Part shown: piece by piece, positions 36,075 through 42,708 of the stretch | Numbering within the stretch: position 1 is the stretch's first letter | Layout of the letters: every line of letters begins with the position of its first letter | Assembly (NCBI RefSeq): GCF_023284005.1 | Contig: NZ_JAKIKS010000041.1 | Coordinates: 1-42,708 of the forward strand | DNA length: 42,708 nucleotides | From: Shewanella surugensis | GTDB taxonomy: Bacteria > Pseudomonadota > Gammaproteobacteria > Enterobacterales > Shewanellaceae | Direction: 5' to 3' | Made by a program: the position numbers and the translations under genes | Notes under the pieces: model-generated | What the model was told of the DNA's origin: nothing | Seen by the model: the letters and a program-made list of their open reading frames with translations, nothing else | Databases searched by the model: none

Positions 36075-36729
36075 ATGAATATTATCATTATTCTGACTTC
36101 ACACGAAAAACCTCGGTAACACCGGAAGACAAACAGGCTTTTGATTAAAAGAACTGACAAGCCCTTATTATCGATTTAAAGACCATCAGTTCAATATGAC
36201 CTTAGCTTCGCCGACGGAAGGGCAACGCCAAAAAGTGATAAGCCAGACAGTCAAACGGCCGACACCGATCGCTTTAGCCAAAATAATGAGGCCAATGCAT
36301 TACTGGCAAATACTCATCAGTTAGCCCATATAATGACTACGACTACGATGCCGTATTTTACCCTGGTGGTCACGGGCCATTATGGAATCTCAACTCCATT
36401 GACCTCATTGAATAAGCCTACCAAGCGGGTAAACCGGTTGGGCTAGTTTGTCATGCTCTAGGCATGTCAAAGCCAAAGACGGGGCCCCTTAGTTCAGGGC
36501 AAAAAAGTCACAGATTTCACTCATTCTGAAAAAGATGCAGTACAACACACCGATGTAGTGCCATTTTTAGTTGAAGATATACTTTATTGCACATAGTGCA
36601 GATTACAGTAAGAGTGAAGATTGAAGCAGTTACCTCGTCATTGATGGACACTTAATTACTGGTCAAAACCCCGGTTCATCTGTTGCGGTTGCCGATGACA
36701 TTATTGCGCAGCTGACAAAATCACAATGT
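36075..36729 (+). pseudogene. DJ-1/PfpI-family protein, multiply frameshifted
   Basis: Segments in changing frames spell a type-1 glutamine-amidotransferase-like (DJ-1/PfpI) protein: MNIIIILTSHEK, then after a shift LGNTGRQTGF, then KSDKPDSQTADTDRF, then DYDYDAVFYPGGHGPLWNL (36338 on) and AYQAGKPVGLVCHAL with the catalytic Cys. VVPFLVEDIL and LITGQNPGSSVAVADDIIAQ follow. At least four frame changes and in-frame stops (including a Trp to TGA change, and a stop after DLIE) break it. The family includes glyoxalase-III-like enzymes such as Hsp31/HchA, which suits its place after yqhD. Decay looks recent since most residues remain readable. Confidence 0.85.
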
Positions 36730-37027
36730 AGACAAAATCGCCATCCAAGGTCGTTAACACACCCATTATTTTGGGTATTGAATGACTTCCCTCTCGCCCA
36801 ATCACTGATCCTAATAATTTACCCCTCTAACCGCCCTTATTACTGCTCAAATTAATCTCAATACACAGCCTCGATGAGTACAGAACACATCAATAATAAA
36901 CCTAAAACCTAACCCAATTGAATCAATTAACTACCCACCATTAGGCATATAAAAACAACTAGGTTTTACATAAAATAAGCTCAAAAATGAACAAGTGCTA
37001 CTCATGATATGACACTTGAAGGAATGA
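36730..37027. other. Intergenic region before narK
   Basis: About 300 bases without a gene. A small ACCCATTATTTTGGGT hairpin lies near 36760, and a palindrome AATTGAATCAATT near 36916. Neither fits a known regulator well. The narK promoter is not identified. Confidence 0.4.
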
Positions 37028-37030
37028 ATG

Positions 37031-38356
37031 ATGATCTCAGATAATGTAAAAAAAGGAATGGTTCTGACATCAAGCACCGTCGCATTTACCGTCTGCTTTA
37101 TGATCTGGTTAATGTTTGCTGTCATCGGGATCCCCATCAAAGACATGCTCTCCTTAAACGAAACCCAATTTGGATTACTCGCTGCGACACCCGTATTAAC
37201 GGGATCATTGACACGTTTACCCCTAGGCATTTTTGGTGATCGCTTTGGAGGTCGAATCGTATTATTTACTTTGATGTTAAGCACCGTTATTCCCATATTT
37301 TTCATTTCCTATGCTACAGAGTATTGGCAATTTCTCGTCCTCGGACTTTTTGTTGGTATGGCTGGAGGTTCATTCTCTGTCGGTGTCGCTTATGTGGCAA
37401 AATGGTTTGATAAACGCCATCAAGGACTCGCTATGGGCGTTTTTGGTGCTGGTAATGCTGGCGCTGCATTAACCAAGTTAATCGCTCCCGCAATTGTCGT
37501 CACTCTTGGCTGGCAAATGGTGCCACAGATCTACGCTGGAATAATGCTCATCATGGCCATCATTTTTTGGATGTTCAGCTTCGATAACCCAGCTCATCAC
37601 ATCAACTCAAATATTTCATTGAAGCAACAATTACACATTTTGAAAGATCCTCGCATTTGGCGATACTGCCAATACTACTCATTTGTATTCGGTGGCTATG
37701 TTGCACTGGCGCTATGGATGACTAAGTATTATATCGGCGAATATGGGTTTGATTTAAAAACTGCCGCCATATTCGCAGCCGCATTTTCCTTACCGGGTGG
37801 CATTCTGAGAGCCCTTGGAGGTTGGCTCTCTGATAAATACGGCCCACATAGCATCACTTGGTGGGTGATGTGGGTGTGCTGGGTTTGTCTATTTATTATG
37901 TCTTACCCTCAAACTGAATTCATCGTCACAACAGTAGAGGGCCCTGAAACATTCCATATTTACTTAACCCCTGCAATATTCACGACATTACTCTTTATTA
38001 TGGGGGTCGCAATGGCGTTTGGGAAAGCCTCTGTTTATAAATATATTTCAGAATCATACCCTAATGATATGGGGGCTGTATCGGGTATTGTCGGATTAGC
38101 AGGAGGGCTAGGCGGCTTTGTACTGCCCATTATGTTTGGTATCTTACTGGATTTAACTCAAATTCGCTCATCTGCTTTTATGTTAATGTACGGGATCACT
38201 TGTGTATCTTTACTAATCATGTACTTTACAGAGGTTAAAAGAGCCCACTTCATGGAATATACTCAAGAGAATCCAGAAATATCAAAAAACTTAATTGTAT
38301 TAAAAGCATCAACTTCAGTACAAGATCATTCAAGTAATCTTCTTAAAAAAGTTTGA
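37031..38356 (+). CDS. narK: Nitrate/nitrite MFS transporter, NarK family
   Basis: About 441 residues with 12 hydrophobic segments. Family marks are GNAGAALTKLIAP, the first nitrate-signature-like stretch, RLPLGIFGDRFGGR (motif A) and GLAGGLGGFVLPIMFG, the second nitrate signature. Moves nitrate in or exchanges it for nitrite across the inner membrane. No nitrate or nitrite reductase genes are in the window, so the partner enzyme lies elsewhere. ATG 37031 is seven bases after AAGGA; another ATG directly precedes it. Confidence 0.85.
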   Translation: MISDNVKKGMVLTSSTVAFTVCFMIWLMFAVIGIPIKDMLSLNETQFGLLAATPVLTGSLTRLPLGIFGDRFGGRIVLFTLMLSTVIPIFFISYATEYWQFLVLGLFVGMAGGSFSVGVAYVAKWFDKRHQGLAMGVFGAGNAGAALTKLIAPAIVVTLGWQMVPQIYAGIMLIMAIIFWMFSFDNPAHHINSNISLKQQLHILKDPRIWRYCQYYSFVFGGYVALALWMTKYYIGEYGFDLKTAAIFAAAFSLPGGILRALGGWLSDKYGPHSITWWVMWVCWVCLFIMSYPQTEFIVTTVEGPETFHIYLTPAIFTTLLFIMGVAMAFGKASVYKYISESYPNDMGAVSGIVGLAGGLGGFVLPIMFGILLDLTQIRSSAFMLMYGITCVSLLIMYFTEVKRAHFMEYTQENPEISKNLIVLKASTSVQDHSSNLLKKV

Positions 38357-38373
38357 ATGATTCTCCATATTTA

Positions 38374-38415
38374 GCTACTAAATTAAATTATTGGTGAATA
38401 ATTTAATTTAGTAGC
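38374..38415. repeat. 19-bp perfect AT-rich inverted repeat
   Basis: Arms 38374-38392 and 38397-38415 are perfect complements around GGTG, followed on the plus strand by TCATGCTTTTT. Probably a terminator for narK, 18 bases past its stop, though longer and more AT-rich than a typical one. Confidence 0.6.
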
Positions 38416-38481
38416 GTCATGCTTTTTATAAATAAACAAGCTAATCTACTCCATACTTAACTTTATTTTGGAAATAATCCC

Positions 38482-38997
38482 ATGCGATTATTCATCATCA
38501 TCACCATGATACTGGTTAACTCATTTTCCTATGCAACTGTCTATAAATGGATCGATGAAGAGGGCCAAATACACTACACGGACAAGCCTATTAATGATGC
38601 CATCGCGGTAGAATTTGAAGACAATACCAAAAATCATGTCAGCATGCCTCCCCCTCCCAGCATCCCAAATAACAGCCCACAAAAGCCCAAATCAATCAAG
38701 TATCAATTAACCATCACCAATCCTGTGGAAGAAGAAACAATACGCAATAATAGTGGTTACTTTACCGTTAGCACTCAGCTCAACCCCAAAGCCCCTGCCC
38801 AATCGAAATTACAATTATATTTAGACAATCAAGCACTCGGTAAACCACAAACATCTTCAATATTTACCCTCAAGAATATTAACAGGGGTCAGCATAGCAT
38901 CATCATTAAACTTCTCGATAAAAACGGCAAAATAATTGCATCAAGCTTACCAAGAACGATTTTTTTACACCGAAGTATTAAAAACAAACCTTCCTAA
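38482..38997 (+). CDS. DUF4124-domain exported protein
   Basis: A 171-residue protein with a signal peptide (MRLFIIITMILVNSFSYA). Immediately after comes TVYKWIDEEGQIHYTDKP, the DUF4124 signature. The rest (residues about 70-170) looks like a small immunoglobulin-like beta domain: it has LTITNPVEEETIRNNSG, then strands and HSIIIKLLDKNGK. Family function unknown. DUF4124 genes commonly sit just before glnL-glnG in marine gammaproteobacteria (recollection). 372 bases upstream of glnL. Confidence 0.82.
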   Translation: MRLFIIITMILVNSFSYATVYKWIDEEGQIHYTDKPINDAIAVEFEDNTKNHVSMPPPPSIPNNSPQKPKSIKYQLTITNPVEEETIRNNSGYFTVSTQLNPKAPAQSKLQLYLDNQALGKPQTSSIFTLKNINRGQHSIIIKLLDKNGKIIASSLPRTIFLHRSIKNKPS

Positions 38998-39089
38998 GCA
39001 AGGTGGAAAACCATATTAAGTAAATATATTCAATTTATTACCAATTAAAACTTAATATTGCAGGTCATAAAAGGAATGATTTGCAGTTC

Positions 39090-39104
39090 GCACTATAATG
39101 GTGC
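39090..39104 (+). promoter_or_regulatory. NtrC-binding site upstream of glnL
   Basis: GCACTATAATGGTGC matches GCAC-N7-GTGC and closely resembles the autoregulatory site at E. coli glnL. TATAAT (39094-39099) lies inside it, so NtrC binding would block that -10, implying autorepression. Lies 266 bases before glnL, with a MITE-like element between. Confidence 0.75.
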
Positions 39105-39185
39105 AATGTCAACAGTAATTAAACGGGCGCACTAAATAAGAGCAATAAAGGACCCTCTGTATTTGTAAAAGTCAGCCTATTAGGA

Positions 39186-39277
39186 GCGTGTAAAAGAACC
39201 CATTTTTGTGTTTCATCACATAAAAAGGTGCCTACATTCTTTCAATAATGCGTCTTGAATTGCGCCCTTTTACACGC
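39186..39277. mobile_element. 92-bp MITE-like element
   Basis: Perfect 11-bp terminal inverted repeats GCGTGTAAAAG (39186-39196) and CTTTTACACGC (39267-39277), flanked by a 5-bp direct repeat TAGGA (39181-39185 and 39278-39282) that fits a target-site duplication. Too short to encode a protein. The 5-bp duplication and terminal sequence would allow mobilisation by a full-length IS elsewhere. The parent family is not identified. It sits between the NtrC site and glnL. Confidence 0.75.
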
Positions 39278-39369
39278 TAGGAAAACAGCACTTTCAATGA
39301 GCAACGGTATATACTCATTGAATATGAATGCAATATTATATTTTTTGATTTATGAATTAGGCGCTTTAA

Positions 39370-40422
39370 ATGGATAGCCATAGATTACTTAATCACCTTG
39401 TCACCGCCGTATTGGTCATTAATCATGATCTTAAGCTTCTTTACGCCAATACGGCGGCAGAGCAATTGTTTAAAATCAGCAATAATCGACTATTTGAACA
39501 CGCGTTAACCGAGCATTATCTCTCTCTTGGTATGGATCCTCAATTGTGGCGTAATGCGATTCAAAAGAATCAAGGGCTGACAGTCAATACTGTTTCATTG
39601 ACGACACTGGATGGTAAGCAACACACTCTCGATATCAGTTTAAGCCCCATTGAAGAAGAGCAAGGTTGCGCCTTATTAGAATTAAGACTTGTCGATCAAC
39701 AGCAGCGGATCCACCAGCAACTATCTCAAGATGCACAACAACAAGCGGCCCAATTTTTAGTCCGTAACCTTGCGCATGAAATCAAAAACCCCTTAGCAGG
39801 AATAAGAGGTGCAGCACAATTATTATCTAGAGAACTATTGAATACGGATCACAATGATTTTACCGATCTCATCATAGAACAATCAGACAGATTACGTAAT
39901 CTCGTCGATCGCCTATTAGGACCTCAACGTCCAACTGCACATGGCATGTTTAATATCCACGAAATCATTCAAAAAGTACTCTCGTTAATCACGATTACAC
40001 TGCCTGAAAACATTCAAATAAAACAAGACTATGATCCCTCTATTCCTAATCTGAAAATGGATCCAGAACAGTTGCAACAAGCATTACTCAACATTGTTCA
40101 AAATGCGATTCAAGCACTTGAAAATAAAGGGGGAAACATTGAAATACAAACCCGTACCCAACATCAAATAACCATAGGTACCCAGAGACATAAGCTCGTA
40201 CTGGCACTGAGTATTACTGATACTGGACCCGGTATCAATCCTGATTTAATCGACACTCTTTTTTATCCTATGGTGACCGATAAAGCACAAGGATCGGGCT
40301 TAGGATTATCCATTGCTCATAACGTGGCTCGCCTTCATGGCGGAAGAATCGATTGTCATTCTACCACTGCGGGGACCCAATTTACTCTCTTACTGCCCGT
40401 CACCCATCAAAGTAAAAATTAG
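39370..40422 (+). CDS. glnL: Nitrogen-regulation sensor histidine kinase NtrB
   Basis: A 350-residue cytoplasmic kinase. A PAS domain at residues about 8-110 is followed by the dimerisation helix with the phosphorylated His in NLAHEIKNPLAGIRGAAQLL. The ATPase domain carries an N box (ALLNIVQNAIQAL), a G1 box (DTGPGI) and a G2 box (GSGLGLSIAHNV). Phosphorylates NtrC under nitrogen limitation, under control of PII protein. Followed 60 bases later by glnG, forming an operon. Confidence 0.96.
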   Translation: MDSHRLLNHLVTAVLVINHDLKLLYANTAAEQLFKISNNRLFEHALTEHYLSLGMDPQLWRNAIQKNQGLTVNTVSLTTLDGKQHTLDISLSPIEEEQGCALLELRLVDQQQRIHQQLSQDAQQQAAQFLVRNLAHEIKNPLAGIRGAAQLLSRELLNTDHNDFTDLIIEQSDRLRNLVDRLLGPQRPTAHGMFNIHEIIQKVLSLITITLPENIQIKQDYDPSIPNLKMDPEQLQQALLNIVQNAIQALENKGGNIEIQTRTQHQITIGTQRHKLVLALSITDTGPGINPDLIDTLFYPMVTDKAQGSGLGLSIAHNVARLHGGRIDCHSTTAGTQFTLLLPVTHQSKN

Positions 40423-40482
40423 CATACTAAATCAACAAATAAAATAGTGAAGCATTTATCAAAGTAAGATTAAGGCAATGAT

Positions 40483-41889
40483 ATGACAGAACAAGTATGG
40501 ATCTTAGACGATGATACCTCTATACGCTGGGTACTTGAACGTGCAATACAAAGCGTACCGCTTACTTGTGCTAGTTTTGCTGCGGCTGAATCTTTATGGC
40601 AAGCACTTGAAATGAGTCAACCACAAGTCATCATATCTGACATTCGCATGCCTGGTACCGATGGCTTAACCTTACTCGAAAGGTTACAAACCCACTATCC
40701 TCATATCCCCGTCATTATCATGACAGCACATTCAGACTTAGACAGTGCTGTCAGCGCTTATCAAGCAGGTGCATTTGAATACCTCCCCAAGCCTTTCGAT
40801 ATCGATGAAGCAACGACCTTAATTGAACGGGCGATCACACTCTCACATGAAAATGAACCAGAGAAGAAACAACAAGAGTCCATCATCAACACCCCTGAGA
40901 TCATTGGTGAAGCACCTGCTATGCAGGAGGTCTATCGCGCCATTGGACGATTATCTCGCTCCTCCATTAGTGTCCTCATCAATGGCCAATCAGGTACAGG
41001 AAAAGAGCTCATTGCCAGTGCATTACATAAGCACAGCCCCAGAAAGCAGCAACCTTTCATTGCAATCAATATGGCCGCCATTCCCAAAGATTTAATTGAA
41101 TCAGAGCTCTTCGGCCATGAAAAGGGGGCTTTTACCGGCGCCTCTGGGATCAGACAAGGTCGATTTGAACAAGCCAACGGCGGTACCTTATTTCTCGATG
41201 AAATTGGCGATATGCCCATTGACGTACAAACACGTTTATTAAGAGTATTAGCCGATGGGCAGTTTTATCGCGTCGGTGGCCATGCACCCGTTAAGGTTGA
41301 TGTACGCATTATCGCCGCGACCCATCAAAATTTAGAACAAAGAGTCGCTATCGGAGAGTTTAGAGAAGATCTCTTCCATCGCTTAAATGTCATTCGTATC
41401 CACCTACCCACCCTTTCTGATCGTCGAGCAGATATTCCTCAATTGGCTCATCATTTTCTCAATACTGCAGCAAGAGAAATAGGCGTCGATAGTAAAATTT
41501 TAACCGAAGAAGCGGCCATTAAATTAACTCAACTACCTTGGCCAGGTAATGTGCGTCAACTGGAAAATACCTGTCGATGGTTAACCGTCATGGCTTCAGG
41601 CCAAGAGATTTTACCTCAAGATCTGCCACCAGAATTATTAGAAGCAACCACCACAGATCTAGCCGACAATAAGGTGAATGACTGGGAGCAAGCGCTAACA
41701 CAGTTAATTAATGAACGTCTCAGTCGAGGGGATAATGATTTATTAACACAAATACAGCCCACCTTTGAGCGTATTTTACTGACGACGGCTTTGAAACATA
41801 CTCATGGGCATAAACAAGAAGCCGCAAAACGCTTAGGCTGGGGTCGCAATACGCTTACGCGGAAATTAAAAGAATTAACCATCGAATAA
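40483..41889 (+). CDS. glnG: Nitrogen-regulation response regulator NtrC
   Basis: A 468-residue sigma-54 activator. Receiver domain (1-120) with the phosphoacceptor Asp in IISDIRMPGTDG and the lysine in YLPKPFD. The AAA+ domain (about 140-380) has Walker A GQSGTGKE, the sigma-54 contact loop GAFTGA, Walker B LFLDEIGDM and an arginine finger region. The C-terminal Fis-type helix-turn-helix is HGHKQEAAKRLGWGRNTLTR. Activates glnA from the sites at 28201-28237 (inferred) and probably controls its own operon through 39090. Confidence 0.97.
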   Translation: MTEQVWILDDDTSIRWVLERAIQSVPLTCASFAAAESLWQALEMSQPQVIISDIRMPGTDGLTLLERLQTHYPHIPVIIMTAHSDLDSAVSAYQAGAFEYLPKPFDIDEATTLIERAITLSHENEPEKKQQESIINTPEIIGEAPAMQEVYRAIGRLSRSSISVLINGQSGTGKELIASALHKHSPRKQQPFIAINMAAIPKDLIESELFGHEKGAFTGASGIRQGRFEQANGGTLFLDEIGDMPIDVQTRLLRVLADGQFYRVGGHAPVKVDVRIIAATHQNLEQRVAIGEFREDLFHRLNVIRIHLPTLSDRRADIPQLAHHFLNTAAREIGVDSKILTEEAAIKLTQLPWPGNVRQLENTCRWLTVMASGQEILPQDLPPELLEATTTDLADNKVNDWEQALTQLINERLSRGDNDLLTQIQPTFERILLTTALKHTHGHKQEAAKRLGWGRNTLTRKLKELTIE

Positions 41890-41915
41890 AATAAATCTTA
41901 TTAGCAATAAAAACA

Positions 41916-41946
41916 CAAAGGGATCATCATGATCCCTTTGATTTAA
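41916..41946. terminator. Bidirectional terminator between glnG and the barrel gene
   Basis: CAAAGGGATCAT (41916-41927) / ATGATCCCTTTG (41929-41940) around a single C, so the true loop is larger; followed by ATTTA. Between convergent stops. Confidence 0.75.
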
Positions 41947-41967
41947 TGCTATCAATTCAATAATAAT

Positions 41968-42615
41968 CTAGAACTGGTAATGCATACCTAAGCTGAATCG
42001 AGAAACATTCACATCGATGTCATCGTAACTATAATCATCATAGTTATCATCATCATACTCAAGAGATGTAGAGACAAATTCATAGGCAAACCTGATATTT
42101 AAGCTCTCAGTGACAGCCATTCTTAGCCCTGCACCAATAACATAACCAATGCCAGAATAGTCAAATTTAGTGTCAAAAGATGAAGCTGAACTATTAGAAA
42201 ATCTCATTTCACCAGAAATATCTTGGCGACTGAACATATAGTTAATGCCGACTTTAGTGTAAATAGAATACGTATCGTCAAATGCATAACTGAATATAGG
42301 CGCTAAAGAAAAAACACTTGCATCTTGCTTGATATTTACATCATAAGCAAAAAAACCATTATCCTCACCATAACTCATATCACTGAAATCTATTTGATAA
42401 TAATTAGCCTCAATTCCAAACCAATCAGAAAAATTATACCCAGTATATAAACCTAAACTGGTATTTGATTCATCTGCTTTATTAAAAATATCATATTCTT
42501 CATTCGTCACTGTCACATGAGCAATATCAGCACCCACATAAAAACCTTCTCTGTCAGTCTCAGCAACAACTGATGTCGATCCAAAAAGACCCGTTAATAA
42601 GTGCTTAACTAAAAG
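41968..42615 (-). pseudogene. Outer-membrane beta-barrel protein, start lost at an IS630 junction
   Basis: The barrel is complete: residues after a signal-like stretch LLTGLFGSTSVVA-ETDREGFYVGAD form an OmpA-like transmembrane barrel with alternating strands (YTGYNFSDWFGIEANYYQID) and C-terminal RFSLGMHYQF. The frame opens at 42615 just after an in-frame TAA (42618-42616), and no ATG, GTG or TTG occurs before GTG 42537, which lies inside the mature barrel. So no normal signal-peptide start remains. The expected M-x-KHLL start appears cut at about KHLL. The 3' end of a transposase overlaps exactly here. Translation from GTG 42537 would give a 189-residue unsecreted protein. Probably inactive. 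Confidence 0.7.
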
Positions 42616-42706
42616 TTATCGTATATTTTGACGGATAATTATCCATGATGTTTTTTACACTCTCTTTGAGTGCATCAAAAGTGATAAAATCATGGCAAGA
42701 TAACCA
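42605..42706 (-). mobile_element. IS630-family transposase, C-terminal end
   Basis: A minus-strand frame entering from the right edge ends at TAA 42607-42605 and reads WLSCHDFITFDALKE followed by SVKNIMDNYPSKYTITFS. This resembles the C-terminal tail of IS630-type transposases (…F.S.E.LK..V..I......Y.I.F-stop). Only 33 codons are visible. Its stop sits within a few bases of the barrel gene's signal peptide, so little or none of the outer IS end remains. Assigned from recalled pattern. Confidence 0.6.
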
Positions 42707-42708
42707 TT

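Noticed and set aside
36916..36928. FNR-type site (AATTGAATCAATT) before narK
   Set aside because: The half-sites are one base apart, whereas FNR needs four bases between TTGAT and ATCAA.
36999..37005. NarL heptamer TACTCAT before narK
   Set aside because: A single match to a loose heptamer without a properly spaced partner is expected by chance in AT-rich DNA.

Overview
This is an AT-rich chromosomal window from a marine-type gammaproteobacterium. Its housekeeping genes (the rpoH-ftsX-ftsE-ftsY block facing rsmD, dtd next to a YiiD_C thioesterase, typA facing glnA, and a DUF4124 gene ahead of glnL-glnG) and its lipoprotein and LruC-type genes look most like Shewanella or a close relative. 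That assignment comes from gene order and remembered protein similarity, not from a search. No rRNA, tRNA, CRISPR array or prophage is visible.

Layout. 1-142: broken 5' part of an IS630-type transposase on the minus strand. 770-4830: three paralogous outer-membrane porin genes, with a minus-strand DTW-domain tRNA-modification gene between the second and third. 4831-11720: a Bcr/CflA drug exporter divergent from a LysR regulator, small membrane and periplasmic genes (YciC-like, DUF2780, TerB-like), then a YjeH-type amino-acid exporter divergent from an Lrp/AsnC regulator. 11775-17134: rpoH, ftsX, ftsE and ftsY (with a 96-bp tandem repeat in its acidic region), then rsmD. 17148-25652: a glycosyltransferase behind an unusual palindromic promoter, a LruC-domain secreted protein with a repeat-bearing lipoprotein, a fucose-permease-like transporter, azoR, a thioesterase, dtd, a YihY/BrkB membrane protein and a small membrane protein. 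25761-41889: typA, glnA with a sigma-54 promoter and two NtrC sites, a secreted SG.WF..GPW-repeat protein, a two-receiver GGDEF protein, a TetR regulator with yqhD and a decayed DJ-1/PfpI gene, narK, a DUF4124 gene, a 92-bp MITE-like element, and glnL-glnG with their own NtrC site. 41968-42708: an outer-membrane barrel gene whose start has been removed by another IS630-type transposase end.

The strongest candidate for something undescribed is a structured 5' leader shared by the three porin genes (about 774-912, 1940-2079, 3717-3825). Each has a sigma-70-like promoter ending just before the leader, a long-range closing helix, a variable hairpin whose two arms change together, a small hairpin around an invariant TTATGGAT, and a 3' closing strand that can instead pair with the porin Shine-Dalgarno. 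This is the architecture of a translational switch acting on a porin family. I do not recognise it as a known riboswitch class.

The nitrogen genes form a coherent circuit. GlnL and GlnG (NtrB/NtrC) are encoded here, and NtrC-type sites lie before both glnA (with a sigma-54 promoter) and glnL. The TetR-yqhD-DJ-1 block looks like a reactive-carbonyl detoxification unit that has lost one enzyme.
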